From contig JASVEC010000006.1 of the NCBI GenBank assembly GCA_030770535.1, positions 1,550,001-1,614,000 of the forward strand: a stretch of DNA of 64,000 nucleotides. Direction: 5' to 3'. Position numbers and translations under genes: made by a program. The notes beneath the pieces were generated by a model, which was given only the letters and a program-made list of their open reading frames with translations, made no database searches and was not told the DNA's origin. Source of the DNA: Batkoa obscura. Taxonomy: Eukaryota > Entomophthoromycota > Entomophthoromycetes > Entomophthorales > Batkoaceae. Shown in pieces: positions 11,702 to 22,151 of the stretch (positions are counted from its first letter, which is position 1; every line of letters starts with the position of its first letter).

Positions 11702-12444
11702 TCTATTCTATTTTCTATTTATTGATTACTGTTAATTGATATTATTAGCTGTTGTTGATAATAAAGTAAGAAATGTAACTCAATTCTTATTCTTATTTTT
11801 TGTTATTTCTTTTTTCTTTTTTCTATTTTTCATTCTTTGTTTCATCTTAGATTATCTTTTGATAAATTGAGTTTATCAGACACCAAGTTTTCAATAATTA
11901 AAGTGGAATGTTTGAAATTAATAAATTTGATTTTAAATGTTAGAGTAGATTAGCTTACATTTCTTACATTTAGATCTCCTTTATTGTTTTTAATTTGATG
12001 TTAATTTCTTTTAATATAAATGTAAATATTTATAAAAGACTATATAAGTTTTAAATTCATATTTAAAAAAATTAACATCAAATTAAAAATAATAAAGGAG
12101 ATCTAAATATAAGTTGCTTTAAAAATTGATTAATAAAAAAATAAATATTTCAAATTAAAATTAATAAAAAACAATAAGTTTCGATATCTTATTTATTAAA
12201 ATAAAGAGGTATACATATAAATGGGGATAATAACAATATAAAGAGAAGCTTTGTATAACTAATATAGAATTTTATTTAATAATTAATATTACTTTTTTTT
12301 TCATCTTCAATAAAATCTCTAATTCATTCTAACATAATAACTAGAATTTACTAAATAAAAACATTAATCAATGATCTACTTAACTTTCAATTATAAAAAT
12401 AACTATCTCATTTCATTTTTTTTTAATATTTACTTCTTTTCAGT
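11702..12444. other. Divergent intergenic region with a large inverted repeat
   Basis: Shared upstream region of the YDEL protein and the 88-aa secreted protein. Its main content is the inverted repeat at 11963-12113. No other gene is visible. Confidence 0.5.
11963..12113. repeat. Large inverted repeat, ~55-bp arms
   Basis: The left arm begins CTTACATTTAGATCTCC. The right arm, read in reverse complement, begins CTTATATTTAGATCTCC. Over about 55 bp the arms differ at only a few positions, with a loop of ~40 bp (about 12018-12058). It is not the common MITE of this window: it lacks the ATATGGGG ends and core. It could be another foldback element or a hairpin-forming regulatory region between divergent genes. 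Confidence 0.75.
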
Positions 12445-12711
12445 ATGGGATTTAAAACTTATCATTTGATATGTATAAGCTTACTTTTATTAATTTCAAT
12501 AACCAGTGCTCATCCGTTAGAATCCGAAAAACTAGATAATGAAGTTAATGAAAAAAAAGCAAACACGAATATATTTTCAGCGATGGGCACAGGTATTAAA
12601 AATGCATTTATTAGCAATACTCCTATACTATTGATTAGTAAAGTCATTCAATCCAACTTTAGAAAACTAGGTAGGAAATCTTCCGCTTTATATGTTACTC
12701 CTAAGGATTGA
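12445..12711 (+). CDS. Small secreted protein, QSNFRK family, 88 aa
   Basis: Starts with a signal peptide (MGFKTYHLICISLLLLISIT, ending ...SAHP). Its C-terminal half matches the 82-aa protein at 14039-14287: a G-T-x-x-K segment, a hydrophobic stretch with K-V-I/V, then QSNFRK, a short basic linker, SSxLYVxPK and a final acidic residue. The hydrophobic stretch next to the conserved QSNFRK could be a short membrane-interacting helix. Intronless. No known family. Confidence 0.65.
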   Translation: MGFKTYHLICISLLLLISITSAHPLESEKLDNEVNEKKANTNIFSAMGTGIKNAFISNTPILLISKVIQSNFRKLGRKSSALYVTPKD

Positions 12712-14038
12712 GAAAATTATTGAAAAAATAAAAAAAAATTCATTGTTTTTTTATTTGATATTGAACTTATTCATAGAATTGAATTTATAATTAAATTATA
12801 TTTTCATTATTTTAAGAATTTTATTTTTATTTTTATTTTATTCTATTTTATTTTATTTTATCATTTATTAAAAAAGCAAGTAATCTATTTTAGCATGTGA
12901 TTTTATATCAATTTATTATTAATATTCACAACTATTTTTTAATAACTTAATCCTCAATATCACAATATAAAATTAAAGTAAAGTTTTTATTTAAAAATAA
13001 AATAATATAAAATCAAATTGAAATACTATCTTAATATTAGGTGTTTTCTTTGGTTTCATCACTTCTATTTTTAAGCACTATTTGAGTGGAAAGATTGTTA
13101 GCAAAATTCTTAAACAAAACACATCCCTATATGGTTATGTGTTTATTGTTAAAGATTTTTATTAATAATTTATCTAGTCAATAGACGTTTAAGAAATGTA
13201 AAAATAATTGAAATTTAAAAAGACATTCTATATCAATTGAAAAATTGTCAATATTAAATCTCACTAATGAAAAATAAAAGTACAAGAATCAATTTAAATT
13301 TAAAATTAAGTTCTGAAGCTTGTAAGATTTATTAACATAAAAACCATAGTTTATTTTACTAACCTTTTCCTTTTTGTCTTTATAATAAATTATCATAGTA
13401 CAACTTGTGGTTAGATGCCTTTCATTGTTTTTTAATATAAGTTACGGGATAAATCTTCCTCCAGATATTTAATTTTCTATTAAAATAATTTGACGATAAA
13501 TTAAGAACAAAGAAAGACATATAACTGCAAGCTGTTTTGGTAAACTTCATAAACAAAAAAAGAGATTTCAAATGTTAAATATTAAAATCGTTTTAAAAAG
13601 CTCACTCCAAACTAGAATTTTACCCTAACTCATGTATAACTTTTACTCTATATATTAAAAGTAAGCAAGTAATACCCAGTAAACTATCTTCAATCATTCA
13701 TCTCAAATAGTCTCGTACTAAACCTCTTAATCACTCTTTTTTTCTTTCAATCACTTTCAGTGTCCTATCTTGTTTAAAAGACTCTTCTTCATTCCAATTC
13801 GTTCCACCCTAACTTTCCTTCCATTAACGCTTTTTATTAAATAAATGCCACAACATTTTTCTTAAATTTCAAAAAAGAAAAAAGTGGATAAATATAATAA
13901 ATGGGTTATCATACCAAGTTCCAAGTTCCAAGTTCCAGTCAATCCCAATATTCAAGTATGTCTATCAAAACTAAAAACATATAAAAACTACACATAAGCT
14001 CAAAAAAACAAGATTCAACTCATAAAAATAAGCTCAAA
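12712..14038. other. Intergenic with one MITE
   Basis: AT-rich. A TTTTA-type microsatellite is near 12820-12860 and a MITE lies at 13034-13132. The stretch 13620-13830 is pyrimidine-rich on the plus strand. No gene seen. Confidence 0.45.
13034..13132 (-). mobile_element. MITE copy
   Basis: Reverse-oriented copy of the ~105-bp family, with the core words GGTTTCATCACTTC, TAAGCACTATTTGAGTGGAA and ATTCTTAAACAAAACACAT. The right end reads CCCTATAT; the left end has drifted (ATATTAGG). Confidence 0.85.
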
Positions 14039-14287
14039 ATGAAATATCATCAACTAAATTATCTTAGTATTATTTTTTTAATATTCATCACCAGTAGTCA
14101 ATGTAAACAAATGAATACTAATGGGATCAAGGATAATGATAAGTCTAGCTTAGCTTCAGTTGGTACTAAATTTAAAGAGCAATTATTTAAAAGTACTATA
14201 CTGTTGGTAGCTTATAAAGTAGTTCAATCTAACTTTCGAAAATGGAGTAGAAACTCATCTGTACTTTATGTTAAGCCTAAAGAATAA
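14039..14287 (+). CDS. Small secreted protein, QSNFRK family, 82 aa
   Basis: Paralogue of the 88-aa protein at 12445. It has an N-terminal signal-like segment (LSIIFLIFITSSQC), then K-x-M-N-T-N-G, a VGTKFKEQLF segment, a hydrophobic stretch with YKVVQSNFRK, and the tail SSVLYVKPKE. The two copies share orientation and architecture, and only the C-terminal half is well conserved. The upstream region holds a short triple CAAGTTC repeat (about 13914-13936). Function unknown. Confidence 0.65.
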   Translation: MKYHQLNYLSIIFLIFITSSQCKQMNTNGIKDNDKSSLASVGTKFKEQLFKSTILLVAYKVVQSNFRKWSRNSSVLYVKPKE

Positions 14288-14466
14288 AATAAAAATTGAA
14301 ATTTAAGTCTAAATACCATATTATTGCAGTATGGATTAATATTTGTTTTATACTTCAAACTTTGTTTTCTAATATAATAATCTATTGTTATAAATTTATA
14401 TCTACTTTTATTTTTATAATAGATGATCTACTATTTTAATTAATAATGTCAATGTAATATAAGATT

Positions 14467-14570
14467 ATATGAGGATGTGTTTTTTTTGTTTAATTTTACT
14501 AACAATCTTTCCGCTCAAATAGTGCTTAAAAATAGAAGAAGTGATGAAGCCAAAAAAAACACCCCCATAT
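14467..14570 (+). mobile_element. MITE copy
   Basis: Forward-oriented copy with ends ATATGAGGATG and CACCCCCATAT and core TCTTTCCGCTCAAATAG. The flanks share an inverted AAGAT next to the ends. Confidence 0.9.
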
Positions 14571-15458
14571 CTTTTAATTTATTTTCGAAATATAAGTAAT
14601 TGAAAACAAGTTAATAAATCTCATCCTATTTACAGATAATGTTATCATATCTTATTTTTACATATTGCTTTTCAATTAAAAATTAATTAACAAGCATTAT
14701 GATATCGATTATTAATAATATTAAGCTATAACATCTATTTGTATGTTGCTGCTTCATAGACAAGACTTTGGAATTTTGAAGCATGTCTAATGTAGCTATT
14801 TGTTGATTAAAATTTATTACTTTTTATACCAATCTGAACTTCATTTATTAATTGAAATTTAATTTATTGAAATCTGGATTGATACTTTTATTACCAAATA
14901 AGTTTAGTAGAATTTTACCGGACTCCAATTTATTGAGTATACTAAAAAGTATCCTTCCGTTAGGTAATACAAATTATTTTTAGTAGTAGCCGACAGTTCT
15001 TATTACCTTAAAATTAATTAAAAGTAAAATAGTTTTAGAAGCCCATGATAACGCCATTTTGTGGACAATTGTTGGTTTTAGTCTCTTTAATATTAAAATT
15101 TACTTTGGTATTGACGATTGTATTCATAGTAATTAAATAAATAGAAAGTTAGAAATAAAAAACAAATTCTATAAAAAGCTTTTATATCTATTTTATTTGG
15201 AAGTAACTTGATTAAGTAACATTAGAGTTTAAGAATGATATTAACTTATTGTCTATAGAATATTATGATAATACCTTTTAAAAATAAATTATTAAAAAAG
15301 ATGCCAACCTTTATTCTATTACCCTATTATGTATTTAAATTTGTGTAATTTTGTGCCAATGAAATTTAAAGATATTAACTATTATTATATTAACTTAAAG
15401 GCAGTACCGAATTTATGAAAGTAAATCAAGGATAACTAGTAATCATTTTGATCTATTA

Positions 15459-15562
15459 ATATGGGGGATATATTTTTGTGTTTAAGAATTTTGCTAACAA
15501 TTTTTCCGCTCAAATAGCACTTAAAATGGAAAAAATAATGAAGCCAAAAAACACCCCTATAT
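15459..15562 (+). mobile_element. MITE copy
   Basis: Forward copy with ends ATATGGGGG and ACCCCTATAT and the complete family core. The flanks show weak inverted similarity (TTTGAT plus TATT on both sides). Confidence 0.9.
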
Positions 15563-15708
15563 ATTGAAATAGAATTAAATCAAATAGTTTTATGATTAGA
15601 ACTAAGATTAGAAAATAAAATCCAAAATCTAGGAATGGCTTAAGAATTTAAACAAATATAAAAGGTTTTAGTCTGATTTTGTCTCAAACTTGTAAAACTT
15701 CATATAAG

Positions 15709-15815
15709 ATATAGGGGTGTTTTTTTTGGCTTCATCACTTTTTCATTTTTCAAGTGCTATTTGAGCGGAAAAATTGTCAGTAAAATTCTTAAACACAAAA
15801 ATACAACCCCTATAT
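15709..15815 (-). mobile_element. MITE copy, first of an abutting pair
   Basis: Reverse-oriented copy with left end ATATAGGGGTG and right end CCCCTATAT. It shares its right ATAT-like end with the decayed copy that follows directly. Confidence 0.9.
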
Positions 15816-15904
15816 GTTTTCGGTTTCATTATTTTTTCGATTAAGTGTTATCGAACATAGAAAAAGGTTAATAAATTACTCAAACAAAAATATTATCCCC
15901 ATAT
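15813..15904 (-). mobile_element. MITE copy, decayed, second of the pair
   Basis: Same orientation as the copy before it and abutting it. GGTTTCATTATTTTTTC and ACTCAAACAAAAATATTATCCCCATAT-type words are recognisable, with many differences in the centre. The outer flanks of the pair are loosely inverted (GTAAA on the left, its complement on the right). Confidence 0.75.
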
Positions 15905-16352
15905 TTTATTTATTTCACTTTACGCTATATCAACTTTACTTATCCAAATCAACTTATACAAAGCTTAATATAAAGCAATAGGTACAACTTAATTCATTTT
16001 AAAGCAGATATTCTCTAATTAATGCATCTCCCACATATCACTTAATTAATCTTTACCTCTTTTATAAGCCTCCATTTCCGCACTGTATCACAACTTCCTT
16101 ATCTATTATTTCACTTTTATCACTATTTTTAATCTATTAGTATAATACTTGGAAGTTAGTAGTTGCTTTTTCAAGATGTAAAAAAATAAAGCTTGTTCCC
16201 AAATTTAAGACTCATTATTTTCTTAGTACTTATGCATTATACGGCTGTTTAAGTTTAATTACTAGTATGTAACTTAACTGTTCATTTAAGAATAAATTTT
16301 TAGTCATAAATTTTGATAAAGACTAAGGACTAGGTCATGAAAAAACCAATCA

Positions 16353-16458
16353 AATGGGGATGTATTTTTGTGTTTAAGAATTTTACTAACAATTTTTTTA
16401 TTCAAATAGCGCTTAAAAGATAGAAAAAATAATGAAACCAAAAAAAACACCCCCAAAT
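16353..16458 (+). mobile_element. MITE copy with AAAT at both ends
   Basis: Forward copy in which the usual ATAT at each edge is replaced by AAAT in direct orientation. This suggests that the four bases are a target-site duplication and that the element proper starts at GGGG. The flanks carry a further inverted ATGAAAAAA word ~20 bp out on each side. Confidence 0.9.
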
Positions 16459-17043
16459 AGAAGTCAAAGCTTTTTTCATAAAATGGCACATTTGAATTGA
16501 AAAACTGTAACTAATTAATAAATTCAACCTTGGGGTTGAAAAAGTAAATCATAAAATCAAAATTTAAGCAATAGAATTCAAAAATCCAAAACTAGTCACA
16601 CTTTTAGTGGGTCTAAATTAATTAAGGCGTTATTAAAATAAAAGGATGACTATAAAATTTTTTATTTTTTGTTTTAAAATATTAACTAAATACTTTTAAA
16701 TATTTGACTATACTTAAAATAAACTGAAATTAACATAAAATTTAAAAATAAATTAATTTTAGTTAAAGAATTTAATAATATTATATGGCTAACTTATTCT
16801 TTAAACTAAAAATAAAATGGAGTAATAATGCAATATACTAAGAATCCTAAATGCTATACTAAACTTAATAAACTTTTTGAAAAATATGGAAGGATACAAA
16901 AAAAGCAACATAAACTATAGATAATAAACTATTAAACATGATATTTAATTATAATAAATTTTTTATTATACGTTTAAAAAAATTAAAATTAAACCTAAAA
17001 TATACAAATACACGATATAAGTCACAACTAGTTACGTAAAACT

Positions 17044-18393
17044 CTATGATAATGGGGAATAAGAGTTGAGATTATTAGTTTGAAACAATTCTTGGAAGTG
17101 TTCCTCTGAATTGAAGTCAATTTGGGTTATTTCTTCAGTACTATCTCCTTCTTTTTTCATTGAAAATTTCATAAGATCTTCTGGAAGTTTGGCCATATTC
17201 CTTAGATTGATATCTTTAGATGTTAAAGCTACCATATCTTCCATGAGTAAATTTAATGGTCCATATAATGTATGTTTAAAAAATCGAGTGGCTTGCATAT
17301 TCTCAGTAAAATCATTACATGGTGCCCACATCAATTGGCCTTGCACATTGGCTTCCATAAAAAAGGAAGGTACTTGGTTGGTATCAAAGATTGCATTTGC
17401 TTGATTATAACCATCAATTGGCTTAATTGTAATTGATACAATTGCTGAAAATGGAATTTCCATCTTAAACTTCATACCACCATCTGCAATGTGCCAAGTT
17501 AATACACGTTGTGATAGGTTATAGATACATTGTAAGTCTCCTTTTTGTACTGTACGACGACGCCAGCTTCCAATGCTCAAGACATCACATCGAATTTCAC
17601 CCATTATACTATTAGGATCATTTTGTTTGTTACCTGAGCCTAAAAATGGAGAAGAGATACTTCCAAGGCTTAATGATCTAGGTTGTATAGTAGCTTTACC
17701 ATTAAAAGTAGCAGGGTAAGAAAGATTAGGATTATCTAAAGCTTGAGAAGCAGTGACAAAAGGATCAATATGATTATTCATTATATTGAATCCATTGTTA
17801 TAATGGACATTGAAAGGAGAGGAATGATAAGTCATATTATTTAAGTAGTTATTGTTGTACATTTGATGTTTCATGGCCTCTTCTTGAAGCATATAGTTAC
17901 GCTTTTGCATCAATTTCACCTTAGCACGTCGGTTTTGAAACCAGATTTGAACCGAGCGTTCACTCATATTGACTTTTTCGGCTAAGATTTCTCTAGCTCT
18001 ACTATTTGGTGAACTGTTATGAGAAAAAGCTTCTTCGAGAATGGATAATTGATCTGCATTAGCTCGAGTTCTTTTTCTTTGATTTGAAGAGGATGAGTCA
18101 AGTTTTTCTTTTTGTATTGGAGAGCTAACTGTTTTGTCTTTCATTTCGTTGGACCGAGAAATCCCACAAGATTTATTGGAGCCAAACACATGGTCTAAGC
18201 TACTTGCTTTCATATCAAGATCTATCATTGGCGATTTTGTAAAGTTTATGGAATTCACTAAGTCATTTGAAGGGTAAGACATGATGTTAGAAGTGGAGCG
18301 AGCTAACGTAGACAAGTTATAAGAGCAATGATGGTTTGGATTATCGGGACCAAAATTAACAGTTGGGAAATGTAAGTTTAGATTATTTTCCAT
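17044..18393 (-). CDS. Homeodomain transcription factor, 449 aa
   Basis: Sequence-specific nuclear regulator. The homeodomain spans about residues 105-164, begins QRKRTRANADQLSILEEAF and has the recognition-helix signature VQIWFQNRRAKVK at 148-160. It is a typical 60-residue domain, not the TALE type. A second conserved-looking block at about 265-375 (GEIRCDVLSIGSWRRR, LTWHIADGGMKFKMEIPF, TIKPIDGYNQA, FFKHTLYGPLNLL) resembles the regulatory domain found C-terminal to homeodomains in some filamentous fungal regulators; I do not name it. Intronless. It is isolated in MITE-rich DNA, 4.6 kb from the first 7TM receptor. Targets unknown. Confidence 0.9.
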   Translation of the reverse strand: MENNLNLHFPTVNFGPDNPNHHCSYNLSTLARSTSNIMSYPSNDLVNSINFTKSPMIDLDMKASSLDHVFGSNKSCGISRSNEMKDKTVSSPIQKEKLDSSSSNQRKRTRANADQLSILEEAFSHNSSPNSRAREILAEKVNMSERSVQIWFQNRRAKVKLMQKRNYMLQEEAMKHQMYNNNYLNNMTYHSSPFNVHYNNGFNIMNNHIDPFVTASQALDNPNLSYPATFNGKATIQPRSLSLGSISSPFLGSGNKQNDPNSIMGEIRCDVLSIGSWRRRTVQKGDLQCIYNLSQRVLTWHIADGGMKFKMEIPFSAIVSITIKPIDGYNQANAIFDTNQVPSFFMEANVQGQLMWAPCNDFTENMQATRFFKHTLYGPLNLLMEDMVALTSKDINLRNMAKLPEDLMKFSMKKEGDSTEEITQIDFNSEEHFQELFQTNNLNSYSPLS

Positions 18394-19997
18394 AAGGACT
18401 TGGAAGTAAAATTAGGTAATATATAATTAAAAAGAAAAGTTTAATAAACTTTGAATAATGGTAAGTGAGAATAAAATGGTAAAAAGAGAAGAACGATGAA
18501 TTTTTATAGGAGTTGTTAACTCCAATTCTTGCGTTAAAAAGTGGAATTGGTGGTGAAATTTTTCCCCTTTGCTTACCAGATTGGTGGCTAAAACAGGAAT
18601 AGATTCTTGTAGATTAAGCCCTCGAATTATGCTATGAAGTTACTCGAGTTAAATTTGGTGAATACTTAGGCCAGACTTGAACTTACTCTAAAAAAGTGGA
18701 AATAAATGACATAATCTTAATTCTTTCATTGTCATTGAGATAAGTTAAAGCTCAAATTGAATACAATATTCTTATACTTTCATTGGTTTATCTTAAAAAA
18801 ATTAATAATTAATTTAGTTGAATTTTAGTTGGAAGTTATGCTTTAAAATACTTTATTTAGAATTTATTAGTGTTTATAGATTCAGCGGGGTTATTCATTT
18901 TTTCAAACTAACCGCGAATTGGGTAGAAGTATTGATATTTAACATTTGTTAATATTCTAGACAAAGTTAAGTTTAGAACTATATAAAACATGAATAAAAG
19001 AAAAAAGGAGTTTAATGATAACTTATATAGAACATACTGTACTGAAAACTATTATAAAATGCTACTAAGATCTGAAGCAAAAGTTGAGTATAATATCCCA
19101 TCTTTACTTCAACAATCTTTATTTAAGATTAAATCAAATATTGATGACAATTGCATAAACGTTAGTTTTAAAACATTAATTTATTATATAGTATTCATTC
19201 TTTTATAAACAATTTAACCTCTCTTTACTCCGAGATTAATATGAAACAATTCCTTTTTATAAGTACCAATTTTAAATTTAACTAAACTACTATTTTAATG
19301 TTGTATAATAAAACAGTCATTTTGCTTTAGTATTATGTTAATAATACACTTAATTCAGAGCATTTATAATATTAAATACTATACAATCAGTATAATAAGA
19401 TAGAAATGAATTTTTGAAATAATTAAATTAGTATTATTTTTACAGTTACTTTTAAAACCTGGTCTGTTTATGATTTAATTATTAATTATTTAGATTTAGA
19501 GTAATATACAGCTGGACCCTTTTTATTTAAAAAATATAATAACTAGACAAAACATGGAATACTATGTCTTGTAATCGAGAATTGTTTAAAAAATTATTTA
19601 TCATAAAACTTAATATTATTCTTATTTTTACCTTAATTTTTGTAAACGATAAAATGATAAATATTGGAGGTACACTTTAAGCTAAGGTTAAAGATCAAGC
19701 CATCTATTTTATATCAAGTGTTTTGAAATATTAATTAATTATCTACTAAAATTAAATAACCAATTTCTAAATGATAGACCCATTTAACTTTTTCACTTGT
19801 TACAATTCATAACTTGTAAAAATAGTAAGAGCCAATTAAATGTTTAAATTCACATTACTTATAAACTCAATTGGTAGTCCCTGTTTTTTAAATAAAAAAA
19901 CTTCTACCAATTAGGAGGTTAAGTATGTCTGCTATTTCGTACTTAGTTATAACATTATCATTTGTCATTAATCGGTATATTTTATTAATATTTGATA

Positions 19998-20100
19998 AAT
20001 TGAAGATGTATTTTTTTGTTTAAAAATTTTACTAACAATCTTTCCACTCAAATAGTGCTTAAAAATAAAGTGATGAAACCAAAAAAAAACACCCTCAATT
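19998..20100 (+). mobile_element. MITE copy
   Basis: Forward copy with the edges AATTGAAGATG and CACCCTCAATT. The palindromic edge tetranucleotide is AATT instead of ATAT. The flanks are loosely inverted over ~40 bp (CATTA ... ATTATTA ... AATTG patterns). Confidence 0.85.
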
Positions 20101-20842
20101 AGTAAAATAGAATTGTAATAATATAATAGTATATAATGGTATGTGTATTAAAACTAAAATAGAAGATGGGTTGAAATTATTAAAAATAATTCTGGGTATT
20201 TTTTATGTTTACTAGGATTTTACATAATTTGTCTTTTATGAAAAGATAAACTAATTTTACATGCGTCAGAATATGTCAACTCAATTCAAAATTGTTTAAT
20301 TTAAAGTTAACTTCAAATTTTTCGTATTTAATTTACACTTTTTAATGCTTAGAAAATTATATTTGATCTTTTGCGAAAAATCAAAGTTAATTATGGGCAA
20401 GCTTAATAAGTAATAATTCCTTCAATTTTAAATTGCCTAAAAAATGAACAGAATACCAAAACGAAAAAAGGATTCCCATCTGAATTTCGCTTTTAAAACA
20501 GTTTTACCTATTTAGTGGTTTTTTTATCAGAGTTGGTTCCCCTCTTGGTTCTTTTTTTACAATAAATTCACTAATAATCACTTGACCTAGTTTATTTGAA
20601 AAAAATCAGCATCTTGTTTATTTTTAGAAGGTCATGAAAGCATAAGTTTGGTTACAAATGCTTAAGTCACCAATTGTTATTTGGTTTTCTTCATTTGATT
20701 TTTTATATAAAGATCTATAATAACAAATCATTACTTCTTTTTAATATCAACTAGATATTAAAGTTTCTTTTATATAATTAATAATTAAACAGATCAAGTA
20801 TAACAGGTATATTAATGCTTAATTGTTTCATATAAAAAGTAA

Positions 20843-20948
20843 ATATGGGGATATATTTTTTTGTTTAAGGATTTTACTAACAATCTTTCCATTCAAATAG
20901 CGCTTAAAAAATGGAAAAAATGATGAAACAAAAAAAATATCCCCATAT
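20843..20948 (+). mobile_element. MITE copy at the centre of a palindrome
   Basis: Forward copy with ends ATATGGGGATA and CCCCATAT. The flanks are a perfect 11-bp inverted repeat: TATAAAAAGTA on the left (20831-20841) and TACTTTTTATA on the right (20950-20960), each separated from the element by one base. Removing the element would leave a near-perfect palindrome centred on ATAT. Confidence 0.93.
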
Positions 20949-21112
20949 CTACTTTTTATATTAAAACTTTATGTTAATGGAATCTAATGAATATGCTAAT
21001 CAATAGATCTTAATTTAAGCTATGATTTGTTAAAGTTTTACATTTAAAGATTTTAAACGTTTATTTTATTGAAAATATTAAAGTTAGACGATTTTACATT
21101 TTACAGCCCATT

Positions 21113-21218
21113 ATATGGGGATGTTTTTTTTGTTTCATCATTTTTTCCATTTTTTAAGCGCTATTTGAATGGAAAGATTGTTAGTAAAATCCTTAAACAA
21201 AAAAATACATATCCATAT
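21113..21218 (-). mobile_element. MITE copy with inverted flanks
   Basis: Reverse copy with ends ATATGGGGATG and TCCATAT. The left flank CCATT and the right flank AATGG form an inverted pair around the element. Confidence 0.92.
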
Positions 21219-21881
21219 ATTAATGGTTACATTATTGTTTTTTACTATCTTATTTAACTTTAATAGACAAGATTTTTAATATAACACATAGTCATAATTT
21301 ATACATTTACATCTTGAATTTATTTTTAAATGAAAATTGCAATTTTTTAAATTGTGAAGTTAAAGACTCGAAAGTATTTTATCAATGAATGTAAAATGAG
21401 ATAGAGCTATGTAATTAGGGAGTGTGACTTAAAAGCAAAAGGGTGTAAGAGATGAGGTGGAAAAGTGGGAGGTATTATAATTAGGCAATCGTTAAGAGAT
21501 ACTGAAGTTCAAGAGTACACACTTTGGATCTGAAGAAAACAGATTTAGCTGCTTTAAGCTCATATTTATAAACTTGTCCAAATGCTAGGTAAGGCAACGC
21601 TAGCTTTGGTCGAGCAGGAGTAAAGTCGGCTGAGAGCTTTGAATAGTAAAAACTAATGATCTAAGTTTCAGTAGCCAGAATGAACGCTAGAGAAAATGAC
21701 ATGAAGGTCTTAAAGGCTTTAGTGAGCTGAAAAAACGAGATTAGAGGTAGTCAAATACAAATCTGGTTCAATTCAGCAAATGAAAGCTATAGATTAGAAT
21801 TAAAAATTTCCAATTTACTAATCTAAGACATTTAATTCAATATTATATTATATATGTTTTGAAGTCGTTCGCTTATTTAAC

Positions 21882-21989
21882 ATACGGGGGTGTTTTTTTT
21901 TAATTTTATCACTTTTTCCATTCCTTAAGCGCTATTTGAATGGAAAGATTGTTAGTAAAATTCTCAGGCATAAAAATACATCCTCATAT
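21882..21989 (-). mobile_element. MITE copy
   Basis: Reverse copy with left edge ATACGGGGGTG, right edge CCTCATAT and an intact core. I see no convincing inverted flanks here. Confidence 0.9.
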
Positions 21990-22045
21990 CCCGAGTTTTT
22001 CTTTCATGTTTTGACATTATTAACTTGAATCAAACTATTATTTAC

Positions 22046-22151
22046 ATATGGGGATATATTTTTTTGTTTAAGGATTTTACTAACAATCTTTCTACTTAAA
22101 TAGCGCTTAAAAAATGGAAAAAGTAATGAAACCAAAAAAACATCCTCATAT
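22046..22151 (+). mobile_element. MITE copy with ~24-bp inverted flanks
   Basis: Forward copy. Comparing the left flank (from TTGAATCAAACTATTATTTA) with the reverse complement of the right flank (TTGAAGCAAAATGGTATGTA) gives agreement at about three quarters of positions, running straight into the element ends. This is well above expectation even for AT-rich DNA. Confidence 0.93.

Larger units (their letters stand above)
14288..17043. other. Gene-poor MITE-rich stretch
   Basis: About 2.75 kb without a supported gene. It holds five MITE copies (14467, 15459, 15709, 15813 and 16353). A 61-codon minus-strand frame at 16304-16489 lies inside one MITE and is not a gene. Confidence 0.6.

Noticed and set aside
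16304-16489. 61-codon minus-strand frame
   Set aside because: It lies across a MITE and reads through its core; the same happens in other copies.
18990-19208. 72-codon frame
   Set aside because: No signal peptide, domain or neighbour support; length is within chance.
21069-21257. 62-codon plus-strand frame
   Set aside because: Mostly MITE sequence; not a gene.
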